Source: G965207335 sp965222825 (GTDB lineage: Bacteria; Pseudomonadota; Gammaproteobacteria; PS1; Pseudothioglobaceae). Taken from it: a stretch of 64,000 nucleotides of DNA. The stretch's first letter is position 1, and every line of letters begins with the position of its first letter. The stretch covers positions 620,001 through 684,000 of the forward strand of contig OZ244964.1 in NCBI GenBank assembly GCA_965222825.1, written 5' to 3'. The notes beneath the pieces are model-generated. The model had not been told where the DNA came from. It made no database searches and worked only from the letters and a program-made list of their open reading frames with translations. Made by a program: the position numbers and the translations under genes. This document shows positions 18,681-27,770 of the stretch, piece after piece.

Positions 18681-18827
18681 CCAAATTATTATATTAGGGT
18701 TGCTCAGAGGTTTCATAAGCAACAGCCAACTATTTTTAGTATAGAAAGTCTTGCTATTGCTATGGATATGAGTATGACTAAACTAATAAAACCAGTAGAG
18801 TCTTATGATAAAGATTGTAAAACTTAA
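18681..18827 (+). pseudogene. Remnant of an XRE-type helix-turn-helix regulator
   Basis: In the 342-base gap between aceE and rseC, an open frame of 48 codons without a start codon ends at TAA 18825. It contains QQPTIFSIESLAIAMDMSMT followed by KLIKPVE, which fits the last two helices of XRE/Cro-type domains (P-T-hydrophobic-x-T/S-I-E-x-L-A-x-A-L-x-hydrophobic-S-x-x-x-L). The preceding residues NYYIRVAQRFHK resemble the recognition-helix region but a TGA cuts the frame there. I read this as the 3' end of a degraded regulator. It rests on pattern recognition only. Confidence 0.5.
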
Positions 18828-18845
18828 TAATAGATATTAATATAG

Positions 18846-19220
18846 TTATCTTATGAATTTTAGGGCAATAAAACTAATAAAAAATCCAGATAAACCAAAA
18901 ATAATTTGCCATACATCTTGTGCTGGAAATATTTCTCTAGCAATAATGGCACCTAAAAATAAAGCCAATAATGGCAAAATATATAATTGAGTAGCACGAT
19001 AAAAAAGCTCAGCCATTGATATTTTAAGAGTAATAATATCTCCTATTTTTTGCCCTTCTTGTAATGGTTGTTTAATTTTATAACTGTTAAAATATTTTGC
19101 TAATATTCCAACTCCACAGGTATTATTTGCATTACAACTATCACATCCTGTATTAGTAGTTTTTTGTAAATAGGCACAATTATCTTTTATGCTAACTATA
19201 ATAAATTTTTCTGCTATCAA
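18846..19220 (-). CDS. rseC: RseC/SoxR-reducing-type membrane protein
   Basis: 124 residues. A cysteine-rich N-terminal part has GCDSCNANNTCGVG, and two membrane helices follow at about 72-92 and 100-120 (LYILPLLALFLGAIIA, IIFGLSGFFISFIALKFI). This is the layout of RseC family proteins, which in E. coli modulate the sigma-E pathway and in the SoxR-reducing context act with Rsx/Rnf proteins. Neither rpoE-rseAB nor rsx/rnf genes are adjacent. Family assignment is good, the role uncertain. It is divergent from the phosphohexomutase at 19260 with a 39-base gap. Confidence 0.8.
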   Translation of the reverse strand: MIAEKFIIVSIKDNCAYLQKTTNTGCDSCNANNTCGVGILAKYFNSYKIKQPLQEGQKIGDIITLKISMAELFYRATQLYILPLLALFLGAIIAREIFPAQDVWQIIFGLSGFFISFIALKFIR

Positions 19221-19259
19221 AATGCTAAAATAATCATCTAAAAAATCTTATGTTACCAT

Positions 19260-20636
19260 ATGAACGACAAACAAGCAATTTTTAAAGCATACGATATTAG
19301 AGGTATAGTAGATACAGAGCTTGACAAACAAATAGTAGAGCAAATTGGTATAGCAATAGGCACAAAATCTATTAGAGAAGGTGAGAGGAATATTGTCATT
19401 GCTAGAGATGGTAGATTATCTAGTCCACAGTTAAGAGATTATTTAATAACTGGCTTAAAAAAAAGTGGTTGTCATATAATGGATATAGGTATGTGCCCTA
19501 CTCCAGTGTTATATTTTGCTACTAAAACTACCGTAGCTACAACAGGGGTAATGATAACAGGTAGCCATAATCCAGTGCAATACAATGGTTTTAAAATTGT
19601 TATAGCAGGTAAAACCTTATCGGGCAATGGCATAGGAGAATTATATAAAATTATTACCACTAAAAACTATCAACAAGGCAGTGGAACTAGTAGCCAAATT
19701 GATATTAGTGGTAATTATCTAAGTGCTATTTGTAATAATATTAAATTAAAAAAACCACTAACAATAGTTATTGACTGTGGTAATGGTGTATCTGGTGTTA
19801 TTGCTACTAAATTGTATAAATCTTTGGGTGTTAAAGTATTAGAATTATATTGTAATATTGATGGTAGTTTTCCAAATCATCATCCTAACCCTAGTGATGA
19901 GGCTAATTTAGCAGATCTAAAACAAGCAGTATTATTAAATAATGCTGATGTTGGACTAGCTTTTGACGGTGATGGGGATAGATTGGGTTTAGTTGATAAT
20001 AAAGGTAGAACTATACGCTCTGATAGGCAGTTAATGCTATATGCTAAAGAGGTATTAAAATATCATAATAATGCCAATATAGTTTTTGATGTTAAATGCT
20101 CTAATTTATTGCCAAAAATAATTAAAAAATATGGTGGTAACGCCATAATGAGTAGAACAGGACACTCATTTATTAAGGCTAAAATGCAACAAACTAATGC
20201 AAAATTAGCAGGCGAAATGTCAGGGCATATATTTTTTAATGATAAATGGTTTGGCTTTGATGACGCCTTATATGCTGGTGCTAGATTATTAGAGATATTA
20301 ACTAATAGCAATAAAACTTGTGCCCAGATTTTTGATGCGCTACCTAAGAGTATTAATACACCAGAAATTAATATAAACTTTACCAACCAAGGCGAACAAT
20401 TTATAGCTATGGAAGAATTAGTGCAAAAAAATCCTTTTAACAAAAAATATATTAATGATATTGATGGTATTAGAATAGACCTACCGAATAATTCTTGGGG
20501 TTTGGTGCGTCCATCAAATACTACCTCTTGTCTAGTGCTTAGATTTGAAGCAAAGACTAAAACAGACTTAACAAATATTCAAAATCAATTTAAAAACTGG
20601 TTAATAACAGCAGGTATTAAAAATATATCTTTTTAA
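19260..20636 (+). CDS. algC: Phosphomannomutase/phosphoglucomutase
   Basis: Alpha-D-phosphohexomutase that interconverts hexose 1- and 6-phosphates for surface polysaccharide and LPS precursors. It has 458 residues (P. aeruginosa AlgC about 463). Four domains are recognisable: the start FKAYDIRGIVDTELD, the phosphoserine loop VMITGSHNPVQYNGFK, the metal loop AFDGDGDRLGLVD, the sugar-specificity loop GEMSGHIFF, and the phosphate-binding RPSNTTSCLVLRFEA. The GEMSGH loop marks the dual-specificity AlgC/ManB group. It is monocistronic. The symbol algC reflects subfamily, not alginate production. Confidence 0.93.
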   Translation: MNDKQAIFKAYDIRGIVDTELDKQIVEQIGIAIGTKSIREGERNIVIARDGRLSSPQLRDYLITGLKKSGCHIMDIGMCPTPVLYFATKTTVATTGVMITGSHNPVQYNGFKIVIAGKTLSGNGIGELYKIITTKNYQQGSGTSSQIDISGNYLSAICNNIKLKKPLTIVIDCGNGVSGVIATKLYKSLGVKVLELYCNIDGSFPNHHPNPSDEANLADLKQAVLLNNADVGLAFDGDGDRLGLVDNKGRTIRSDRQLMLYAKEVLKYHNNANIVFDVKCSNLLPKIIKKYGGNAIMSRTGHSFIKAKMQQTNAKLAGEMSGHIFFNDKWFGFDDALYAGARLLEILTNSNKTCAQIFDALPKSINTPEININFTNQGEQFIAMEELVQKNPFNKKYINDIDGIRIDLPNNSWGLVRPSNTTSCLVLRFEAKTKTDLTNIQNQFKNWLITAGIKNISF

Positions 20637-20690
20637 AACCCTTAAAAGTGAGGCTTGGCTATGTGGGAATCACTTTGCTGATGCTTGGAA

Positions 20691-20730
20691 GTTGTTAGAA
20701 GCCCGGCGTCGTTGTTAGAAGCCCGGCGTC
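20691..20730 (+). repeat. Perfect tandem duplication of a 20-mer
   Basis: GTTGTTAGAAGCCCGGCGTC occurs twice head to tail with no differences. The unit is 60% GC in AT-rich surroundings. It lies between the convergent algC and YHS-domain genes. No hairpin with a T-run is evident, so it is not an ordinary terminator. Confidence 0.95.
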
Positions 20731-20756
20731 GAACTTTGGTTGCTAAACTTTTGATT

Positions 20757-21209
20757 TTAGTTATTTTTTAACAAATTAGGCCAATTTTGATTGGCTTGGT
20801 TGATATTGTCTGGTATATCCTTAGACCAAACTTTTCTAGTAGCTTTATTGTAATTTAAATAGAGTTTTCCATCTACAATAGACCAAGCATCTGGTTTTGT
20901 GCTAGCGGTATAACCACGAGAGACTGCATAAGCACAATAACCGCCATATTGCGGAGCATATTGTTTAGGGTTAGTAATAAAATCATCGCGATTCTCTGCT
21001 GATGAAAAATACCAAGTGGCGCCATTCCAATTAAAACTAAATTGGCTATAACCTCTAACGGCTTTACTTTCTTTGAAATAAGCAACAGGATCATATCCAC
21101 GAATTGCACTACCAAACTGATTAAAAACTGGCTCTAGGGCAAATATTAATGTTGTAAATAGTAAAGTTGCAACAAACAAACTAATAGATAAATAGCGAAT
21201 AGTTTTCAT
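20757..21209 (-). CDS. Exported YHS-domain protein
   Basis: 150 residues. An N-terminal hydrophobic segment (YLSISLFVATLLFTTLIFA) acts as signal peptide or anchor. A YHS-type domain follows: AIRGYDPVAYFKESKAVRG, FSFNWNGATWYFSSAENRD, and FITNPKQYAPQYGGYCAYAV with a Tyr/Cys-rich finish. YHS domains are small metal-binding modules found with copper or heavy-metal proteins. The periplasmic forms are widespread in marine proteobacteria but not well characterised. No metal-transport gene is adjacent. Confidence 0.85.
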   Translation of the reverse strand: MKTIRYLSISLFVATLLFTTLIFALEPVFNQFGSAIRGYDPVAYFKESKAVRGYSQFSFNWNGATWYFSSAENRDDFITNPKQYAPQYGGYCAYAVSRGYTASTKPDAWSIVDGKLYLNYNKATRKVWSKDIPDNINQANQNWPNLLKNN

Positions 21210-21289
21210 AATTTTGCGTTTTAAAATGTTAGTATATTTAGTTTACCATATTATTTAATGCTAATATAATATTACAAAAAATTATAATA

Positions 21290-22651
21290 TCAAAGGATTA
21301 ATACCGATGCTAAACCTAAAAACGAAGCAAAACCAATTACATCAGTAATAGTAGTTAGAATAACTCCACCTGCTAAGGCTGGATCAATATTTAGTTTAGT
21401 AAGCATTATAGGTAGTATAACTCCTGATATTGATGCTATAAATAAATTTATAATAATTGCTATTGCAATAACAACACTTAGTAAAATATCGTCAAACCAT
21501 AAATAAACAATAACCGAGATAATAGCAGACCAAATAATTCCATTTAATATGCCAATACCTGCTTCTTTACTAAACAGCCATTTAAAATTAATACGACTAA
21601 TTTTATTAGTAGCAATACCTCTGGTAAACAAAATAAGTGTTTGCGTTCCTGCTATACCGCCCATACTTGCTACCACTGGCATTAGCACAGCTAAGGCTAT
21701 TTTTGCCTGTATTGTAGTTTCAAATAAATTAATAACCATAACTGCAATAAATGCAGTTATTAAATTTACCCCAAGCCATATTAGTCGTCTGCCTGCACTC
21801 TCAAAAACTGTGGCAAATAAATCATCGTCTTTATCTAAACCTGCCATACTCATAACAGATTGCTCGGCTTCTGTTCTAATAACATCTACCACATCATCAA
21901 TAGTAATTCTACCAATTAATTGCTTATTATTATCAATAACAGGACTAGATATTAAATCCCTAGATGCAAACATATTGGCAACATCTATTGCACTCATATT
22001 GGCATCAATAATGGTGCTTTCATATTCTATTAGTGGTCCTATGTCAAATTTTGGGTCCTTGGTTATAATATCTGCAACATAAACCGAGCCTACAAATTTA
22101 TAATTACTATCAACTACAAAAATCTTATCAGTATCCTTAGGCATTACTTTTAATAATCGTAAATACCGCAAAACAGTATAGACAGTAATACCTGTTCTAA
22201 CCGTAATAATATCAGTATTCATTAAACCACCTGCTGAGCTTTTTGAATATGATAAAACCCTAGCTAAATGCTCTCTACGATTAATATCTAGGGTTAATAA
22301 TAAATTGTGTAAAACTGACTTAGGTAAATTTGGAATAATATCAGCCATATCATCCAAATCAAGATTTTTTGTAGCTCGTATTAACTCATCAATACTCATT
22401 TCATTGATGAGGTCAATTTGCACTTCTTTATTTAAATCTTTTATAATATTAGATTCTTGCTTAGAGTTAAAATTTCGCCACAACAGCATTCTAAACTTTG
22501 GTGGCACAGACTCAACAAGGCGTGCTAACTCGCTTTTATGAAATAACTTTATAGTAGCATCGATAGCATCATCATTAGCGTTATTACTTTGTAATATTGT
22601 TAATAATTTTTCTAAATTTTCATCAAATAATTGCTCTAGATTTTCTTGCAT
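21290..22651 (-). CDS. mgtE: Magnesium transporter MgtE
   Basis: Mg2+ channel gated by cytoplasmic Mg2+ binding, 453 residues. Residues 1 to about 125 form the helical N domain. A CBS pair follows (SAGGLMNTDIITVRTGITVY, then LIGRITIDDVVDVIRTEAEQ). Five membrane helices begin near residue 280; the pore region includes MPVVASMGGIAGTQTLILF, and the last helices contain DPALAGGVILTTITDVIGF with the conserved pore Asp. The length is normal. No riboswitch (ykoK/M-box) is visible upstream. It lies downstream of hpf on the same strand with a 123-base gap. Confidence 0.95.
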   Translation of the reverse strand: MQENLEQLFDENLEKLLTILQSNNANDDAIDATIKLFHKSELARLVESVPPKFRMLLWRNFNSKQESNIIKDLNKEVQIDLINEMSIDELIRATKNLDLDDMADIIPNLPKSVLHNLLLTLDINRREHLARVLSYSKSSAGGLMNTDIITVRTGITVYTVLRYLRLLKVMPKDTDKIFVVDSNYKFVGSVYVADIITKDPKFDIGPLIEYESTIIDANMSAIDVANMFASRDLISSPVIDNNKQLIGRITIDDVVDVIRTEAEQSVMSMAGLDKDDDLFATVFESAGRRLIWLGVNLITAFIAVMVINLFETTIQAKIALAVLMPVVASMGGIAGTQTLILFTRGIATNKISRINFKWLFSKEAGIGILNGIIWSAIISVIVYLWFDDILLSVVIAIAIIINLFIASISGVILPIMLTKLNIDPALAGGVILTTITDVIGFASFLGLASVLIL

Positions 22652-22774
22652 ACTGAATTATACCTTACAAAAATTATTTGTTAAAATATAAGAGTATGCA
22701 ATCTAGCTTAACCTTAAACCAATATATAATATTTATAAAATTATATTGTTAAGAGTTGTTTAGAGTCTTATATT

Positions 22775-23065
22775 TTATCTATGTTTTTGAACTTTTTCTT
22801 TGTATTTAATAATTTGAGATTCTAATTTTTTAACTAACTCTAAAATAGAATGATACATATTATCGCTTTGAACTTGAGCAAACATATTAGTGCCTCTAAT
22901 ATGCAATACCGCTTCTGCTTTTTGAACATTTTTTTCTACTGCTAATACTAAATCTACATTAATTATATTATTAAAATTAGATTTTATTTTGCCAAATTTA
23001 TCTTCCGCATAATCTCTTAAAGATTGAGTTACTTCTATATGATGTCCTGAAATATTTAAACGCAT
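22775..23065 (-). CDS. hpf: Short-form ribosome hibernation promoting factor
   Basis: 96-residue member of the HPF/YfiA family that binds the 30S decoding region and promotes inactive 100S ribosomes in stationary phase. It reads MRLNISGHHIEVTQSLRDYA with DKFGKIKSNFNNI and ends KLESQIIKYKEKVQKHR. The length fits short HPF without a dimerisation tail. A strong AGGAG lies five bases before the ATG. In many gammaproteobacteria hpf follows rpoN and precedes ptsN; neither is here. Confidence 0.92.
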   Translation of the reverse strand: MRLNISGHHIEVTQSLRDYAEDKFGKIKSNFNNIINVDLVLAVEKNVQKAEAVLHIRGTNMFAQVQSDNMYHSILELVKKLESQIIKYKEKVQKHR

Positions 23066-23213
23066 ATCTTCTCCTAAAAATTAGACTATATGTTATAAAA
23101 AAATAACAACTTTATAATACTTGAATATTAATAAAAAATAAATGTTATTTAAAAAATAAATTAGTAAATTAAACCATAATAATATATAATAAGCATTTAT
23201 TTGGGAGTAAAAC

Positions 23214-23417
23214 ATGGATGTTGTTAGCAAAGAAAATAACAAACTAAGTGCAAGAAAAATTGCTATTCAAAACCAATTTGCAAAATGGACTGCTGAAAAT
23301 GGATTTTCTTATAAAGATTGGTTAAACCCACCTGCTGGGCACTTTTTTGAATCTTACAAAAAAGAAATGGATGAAATAAACAATAAAATGTCACCAGCAC
23401 TAACTTATAATAATTAA
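23214..23417 (+). CDS. Small protein of unknown function (67 aa)
   Basis: I do not recognise the family. The gene looks real: GGGAG sits six bases before the ATG, a TATAAT hexamer at 23185-23190 could be its -10 box, and the gap before argD isolates it. The product is soluble and charged with no signal peptide or membrane segment. Residues 10-60 read as amphipathic helices, with the aromatic stretch FSYKDWLNPPAGHFFESYKK in the middle and EMDEINNKMSPA after it. It could be a small ribosome- or nucleoid-associated or regulatory protein, but nothing here decides this. Confidence 0.7.
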   Translation: MDVVSKENNKLSARKIAIQNQFAKWTAENGFSYKDWLNPPAGHFFESYKKEMDEINNKMSPALTYNN

Positions 23418-23513
23418 CTTATTCTTTTTATTAGCAAAACTTACACAGAAAACACCAAGTTAGTTTAGCAATTGGATTTTTTTAAAATTGCTGTGTAGCA
23501 GTTTTTTATTATT

Positions 23514-24671
23514 ATGTCCTATCTATTTAATAATTATGCCCCTTTAGATATTTATTTTAAAAGTGGTGAAGGTTGTTTTTTATTTGACAATAACAATCAA
23601 CAATATTTAGATGCTATATCTGGTCTTGGTGTGGTTGGTTTAGGGCACTGCCACACAGAAATTAGCAATACTATTTGCAAACAAAGTCAAACCCTAGTTC
23701 ATACCTCAAATCTATACCGTATAGAAAACCAAGAAAAACTTGCGAAAAAACTAATTAGACTAACTGCATTAGAAAAAGTTTTCTTTGCTAATTCTGGTGC
23801 TGAAGCTAATGAGTGTGCTATTAAACTAACAAGATTATACGCAGAAAAATTAAATATTAAAAATCCAATAATACTAACTACTAATGATAGTTTTCACGGC
23901 AGAACTATGGCAACCCTCTCTGCTACTGGAACTAATAAAATAAAATCTGGCTTTTATCCTATGTTAAGTGAATTTGAGCATATAAACTTTAATGATATTG
24001 ATGCCATTAATAGTTATAAAGATAATGCTAGTGTAGTAGCTGTTATGCTTGAGCCAATATTAGGGGAAAAAGGTGTTGTTATTCCTGATAACGACTATCT
24101 AAATAAAGTTAGTGAAATATGCAAAAATAATAATTGGTTATTTATTTTAGACGAAGTGCAAACTGGAATAGCTAGAACAGGTGCTATGTTTTGCTATCAA
24201 CACAATAATATAAAGCCTGATATTTTAACAATAGCCAAAGGCTTAGGAAATGGTGTGCCTATTGGTGCTTGTATTGGTGGTGCTAAGGTGGCTAGGTTAT
24301 TTACACCCGGCTCGCACGGCACAACATTTGGCGGTAATCCACTATCTAGTGCTGTTGGACTTAGGGTATTAAATATTATAGAACAAGAAAATATTATTGA
24401 TAATGTTAATAAAATGTCTAAATATTTTCTATCTCAGGCACAACAAATATTAGCACCATTAACAATTATAAAAAATATTCGCACTAAGGGGTTAATGATT
24501 GGTATTAGCTTAGATAAATATTATCCAGACCTACTAAATAATGCTTTAAAATTAAAGTTTTTAATAAGTGTAAATGAGAAAAATATTAGACTATTACCAC
24601 CTCTTATAATTAACAAAAAAGAAGTGGAGTTACTAATAAGCAAACTTTATAAGTTAATTAGTGCATTATAA
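23514..24671 (+). CDS. argD: Acetylornithine aminotransferase
   Basis: PLP-dependent transaminase that makes N-acetylornithine in arginine synthesis; the family can also act in lysine synthesis. It has 385 residues. Landmarks are VFFANSGAEANECAIKLTR, FHGRTMATLSATG, LDEVQTGIARTG, the PLP Lys in LTIAKGLGNGVPIGA, and HGTTFGGNPLSSAVG. It heads a two-gene operon with argF (five-base gap). Confidence 0.95.
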   Translation: MSYLFNNYAPLDIYFKSGEGCFLFDNNNQQYLDAISGLGVVGLGHCHTEISNTICKQSQTLVHTSNLYRIENQEKLAKKLIRLTALEKVFFANSGAEANECAIKLTRLYAEKLNIKNPIILTTNDSFHGRTMATLSATGTNKIKSGFYPMLSEFEHINFNDIDAINSYKDNASVVAVMLEPILGEKGVVIPDNDYLNKVSEICKNNNWLFILDEVQTGIARTGAMFCYQHNNIKPDILTIAKGLGNGVPIGACIGGAKVARLFTPGSHGTTFGGNPLSSAVGLRVLNIIEQENIIDNVNKMSKYFLSQAQQILAPLTIIKNIRTKGLMIGISLDKYYPDLLNNALKLKFLISVNEKNIRLLPPLIINKKEVELLISKLYKLISAL

Positions 24672-24676
24672 TTACT

Positions 24677-25582
24677 ATGACTAAACATTTTATAAACTTA
24701 GACGATATTAATTATAAAACTTATCAGTTAATTATCACTAATGCTATTAAACTAAAACAACAACATAAATCTGGCATTATTAATAAAACCCTAGCAAATA
24801 AAACCCTAGCTATGATATTTGATAAATCATCTACTAGAACTAGGGTGTCGTTTGAAACTAGCATTACTCAACTAGGAGGACATGCAATATTTTTAGCCAA
24901 CAGAGATAGTCAATTAGGCAGAAATGAAACCATGGCAGATAGTGCTAAGGTTATTAGCTCTATGGTAGATATAATTATGCTTAGAATATCTAGCCACAAT
25001 GATATTATCCAATTTGCTAAACACTCACAAAAACCAGTTATTAATGCTCTATCTAATGAGTCACATCCGTGTCAATTATTAGCTGATTTAATGACATATT
25101 ATGAACACAGAGGCGATATTAAAGGCAAAACTATAGCTTGGGTAGGTGATGGTAATAATATGTGTCAAACTTATATGCAAGCCTCAAAATTATGCAATTT
25201 TAAACTAAATATTGCTACACCAAAAAATTACCAACCTAAAAAAAGTTTTATTAAAACTTACAAAAATAGTATTAATATCTGTATTAGTGCAGAACAAGCT
25301 TGTGAAAACGCTGATTTGGTAGTAACCGATGTCTGGGCAAGCATGGGAGAAGAGCAAAAGCAACAACAAAAAGAACAATATTTTAGCAACTATCAGGTTA
25401 ATACTAGGCTAATGGCATTAGCAAAACCTGATGCTGTTTTTATGCACTGTTTGCCTGTATATAGAGGCAAAGAGGTTAGTTCTAGTGTTATAGATGGAGA
25501 GCAAAGTCTAGTCTTTTTAGAAGCAGAAAATAGACTGCATGCACAAAAAGCATTGCTATTGTATTTAACAAATTTTTTGTAG
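24677..25582 (+). CDS. argF: Ornithine carbamoyltransferase
   Basis: Forms citrulline from ornithine and carbamoyl phosphate. It has 301 residues. The carbamoyl-phosphate site is FDKSSTRTRVSFE and the following region is GGHAIFLANRDSQLGRNE. HPCQLLADLMTYYEH is conserved, and the ornithine site includes DVWASMGEE and FMHCLPVYRGKEV. It is translated right after argD. No ARG-box-like operator was evident before argD by eye. Confidence 0.96.
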   Translation: MTKHFINLDDINYKTYQLIITNAIKLKQQHKSGIINKTLANKTLAMIFDKSSTRTRVSFETSITQLGGHAIFLANRDSQLGRNETMADSAKVISSMVDIIMLRISSHNDIIQFAKHSQKPVINALSNESHPCQLLADLMTYYEHRGDIKGKTIAWVGDGNNMCQTYMQASKLCNFKLNIATPKNYQPKKSFIKTYKNSINICISAEQACENADLVVTDVWASMGEEQKQQQKEQYFSNYQVNTRLMALAKPDAVFMHCLPVYRGKEVSSSVIDGEQSLVFLEAENRLHAQKALLLYLTNFL

Positions 25583-25650
25583 AGGCTTATACCTGCCAAA
25601 TCCTACTTTGAATTGTTGTTGTAGAATTCAAAAAAAATCATATAAAAAAT

Positions 25651-26271
25651 ATGCAAGTAAACTATTGGCAAGATGCTATTAAACATTTAACCACCCAAGA
25701 TGATAAATTAGCACTAATTATTAAGCAATTCCCAAATTTAGTGCTAAAAAGTGATAATAATGCCTTTATAACCTTAATTCGGGCAATTATAGGACAACAA
25801 ATATCAATAAAAGCGGCAGATAGTGTTTGGATGAAACTTAAACAAAATATTAAACCATTTAATCAAAAAACTGTTCTTAAACATGATACTGTAAAGCTAA
25901 AATCATTTGGCTTATCACAGCAAAAAGCACAATACATCCATAACATAGCCAATTATTTTGTTAGTAATAATATAGATAAAAACTATTGGCAAAACTACTC
26001 GTATAAAGATATTAGCAATAATTTAATAGCTATTAAAGGAATTGGCAATTGGACTGTGGAAATGTTTGCAATATTCTATTTATTAGAGCCAGACATTTTT
26101 CCAATTAAAGACTTAGGTCTAGTGCGTGCCATTAATAATATTTATGCACCTAAAAACCATAAACTAAGTAATGAGCAAATTATGCAAATAGCCAAACAAT
26201 GGCAACCTTTTCGCACCGTAGCAACTTGGTTTTTATGGCGCTCTATTGATGCTGAGGTGGTTGTATATTAA
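25651..26271 (+). CDS. DNA-3-methyladenine glycosylase (AlkA-like, HhH-GPD)
   Basis: Base-excision repair glycosylase, 206 residues, the compact form without the AlkA N-terminal domain. It shows IRAIIGQQISIKAADSVW, the helix-hairpin-helix LIAIKGIGNWTVEMFAIFYL, and the catalytic Asp in FPIKDLGLVRA. The end WQPFRTVATWFLWRSID is typical. Its TAA stop lies within the target duplication of the miniature element at 26272, so the insertion landed exactly at the gene end without changing the protein. A perfect 8-bp stem separates it from argF, but without a T-tail. Confidence 0.9.
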   Translation: MQVNYWQDAIKHLTTQDDKLALIIKQFPNLVLKSDNNAFITLIRAIIGQQISIKAADSVWMKLKQNIKPFNQKTVLKHDTVKLKSFGLSQQKAQYIHNIANYFVSNNIDKNYWQNYSYKDISNNLIAIKGIGNWTVEMFAIFYLLEPDIFPIKDLGLVRAINNIYAPKNHKLSNEQIMQIAKQWQPFRTVATWFLWRSIDAEVVVY

Positions 26272-26450
26272 GAGACTATTGTGCAGTAGCCCAAAATACT
26301 AAAAATAACTCCACTGCGTAATAATGGTATAGGCAAGGATTATACCAAAATACCCCAGTTTTTAAATGTAAAAAGCAACATTCCTATAAGCAGTGCTACG
26401 CACATAGTGAGCAGATTTTTATTCGTTCCTTACTACCGTGCAACAATCTT
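26272..26450. mobile_element. MITE-like element, copy 3 (179 bp, 5-bp TSD)
   Basis: Shorter relative of the 236-bp elements. The left end is GAGACTATTGTGCAGTAGC, and the right end is the reverse complement of AAGATTGTTGCACGGTAGTA. The 5-bp duplication ATTAA is perfect (26267-26271 and 26451-26455). The interior differs, apart from the core AGTGCTACGCAC at about 26391. It lies between the converging glycosylase and hisD genes. Different interior with related ends suggests one transposase mobilises several internal sequences. Confidence 0.87.
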
Positions 26451-26474
26451 ATTAAGTTTTATTTAAACATTGTG

Positions 26475-27770
26475 CTAATTATTTATGCGATACTTAGCAG
26501 ATAATTTATGTGCTTGTAAATGCTCGCCATCAGCTAATACTGTGGCTATTTTCCCTAAATCATTAGCACCTTGCTTTGATACCATTATAACATTAGAGTG
26601 CTTTTGAAAATCATAAACTCCTAATGGAGATGAAAATCTAGCACTGCCAGAAGTAGGCAAAACATGGTTTGGTCCAGCACAATAATCACCTAGTGCTTCT
26701 GAGCTATATTTACCTACAAATATAGCACCAGCATTTTTTATATCTTTCAGGTATTGCTTAGCATTATCTACCGATAATTCTAAATGCTCTGGGGCTATAA
26801 AATTAGCAATTTCTATTGATTGTGCAATAGAATTAGTTTTAATTATAGCACCCCTACTACTAAGAGATTTGCTAATTATTTTAGCTCTTAACATATTAGG
26901 TAATAATTTTTTTATGCTATTTCTAACTTTTTTTATAAATTCGTTACAATGACATAATAATATTGCTTGTGCATTCTCATCATGTTCTGCTTGAGAAAAT
27001 AAATCCATAGCTATCCAATCAGGGTTAGTATTACCATCGCATATTATTAGTATTTCAGATGGTCCTGCTATCATATCAATACCAACTACGCCGAATACTG
27101 CTTTTTTAGCACTAGCAACATAAGCATTGCCCGGACCAACTATTTTATCAACCTTTGTTATTGTTTTTGTGCCATAAGCAAGAGCAGCTATACTTTGTGC
27201 CCCACCTATTGTATATAGTTCATCTGCCTTGACAATATACGCTGCTGCTAATACTAATTTGCTAATAATATTATCAGGTGCTGGTACTACCATAATAATC
27301 TTATTAACCCCTGCTATTTTTGCTGGAATTGCATTCATTAGCACCGATGATGGATAGGATGCCTTACCACCGGGAACATATATGCCAACTTTGTCCAATG
27401 AGGTTATTTTTTGCCCTAATACCGTGCCATCTTTCTCTTTATAATCCCAAGATTTTTGTAGTTGTTTTTTGTGGTATTGTTTAATTCTATTAGCAGATAT
27501 TACCAAAGCATTTTTTTCTATATCACTTATAGAGTCAAAGGCAGTTTTTAGTTTGTCTTTACTAATTGTTAAATCAGCCATAGTTTTGGCATTATTATTA
27601 TCAAATTTATTACTAAATTTAACAATCTCACTATCACCGCCTTGACGAACTTTTAATATAATATCATCTACAATTTTAGCAATGTTTACATCAATTACAG
27701 ATTCAATGGCAATTAAGTTTGATAATTGTTTTTTAAAATCTATATCATTAGTTTTTAAAAACTTTAACAT
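26475..27770 (-). CDS. hisD: Histidinol dehydrogenase
   Basis: Zn-dependent NAD enzyme for the last two oxidations of histidine synthesis. It has 431 residues. Motifs include GIYVPGGKASYPSSVLMNA, VDKIVGPGNAYVASAKK, IDMIAGPSEILIICD, the catalytic region NFIAPEHLELSVD with Glu/His, and DYCAGPNHVLPTSGSARF. The start overlaps the end of hisG by seven bases. Confidence 0.97.
   Translation of the reverse strand: MLKFLKTNDIDFKKQLSNLIAIESVIDVNIAKIVDDIILKVRQGGDSEIVKFSNKFDNNNAKTMADLTISKDKLKTAFDSISDIEKNALVISANRIKQYHKKQLQKSWDYKEKDGTVLGQKITSLDKVGIYVPGGKASYPSSVLMNAIPAKIAGVNKIIMVVPAPDNIISKLVLAAAYIVKADELYTIGGAQSIAALAYGTKTITKVDKIVGPGNAYVASAKKAVFGVVGIDMIAGPSEILIICDGNTNPDWIAMDLFSQAEHDENAQAILLCHCNEFIKKVRNSIKKLLPNMLRAKIISKSLSSRGAIIKTNSIAQSIEIANFIAPEHLELSVDNAKQYLKDIKNAGAIFVGKYSSEALGDYCAGPNHVLPTSGSARFSSPLGVYDFQKHSNVIMVSKQGANDLGKIATVLADGEHLQAHKLSAKYRINN

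Noticed and set aside
21549..22082. 177-codon open frame on the plus strand opposite mgtE
   Set aside because: It is a shadow of the mgtE coding strand, with no ribosome-binding site and no domain-like sequence.
25607..25632. Terminator between argF and the glycosylase gene
   Set aside because: The stem TTTGAATT/AATTCAAA is perfect, but the 3' flank is A-rich on the plus strand and there is no U-run on the minus strand.
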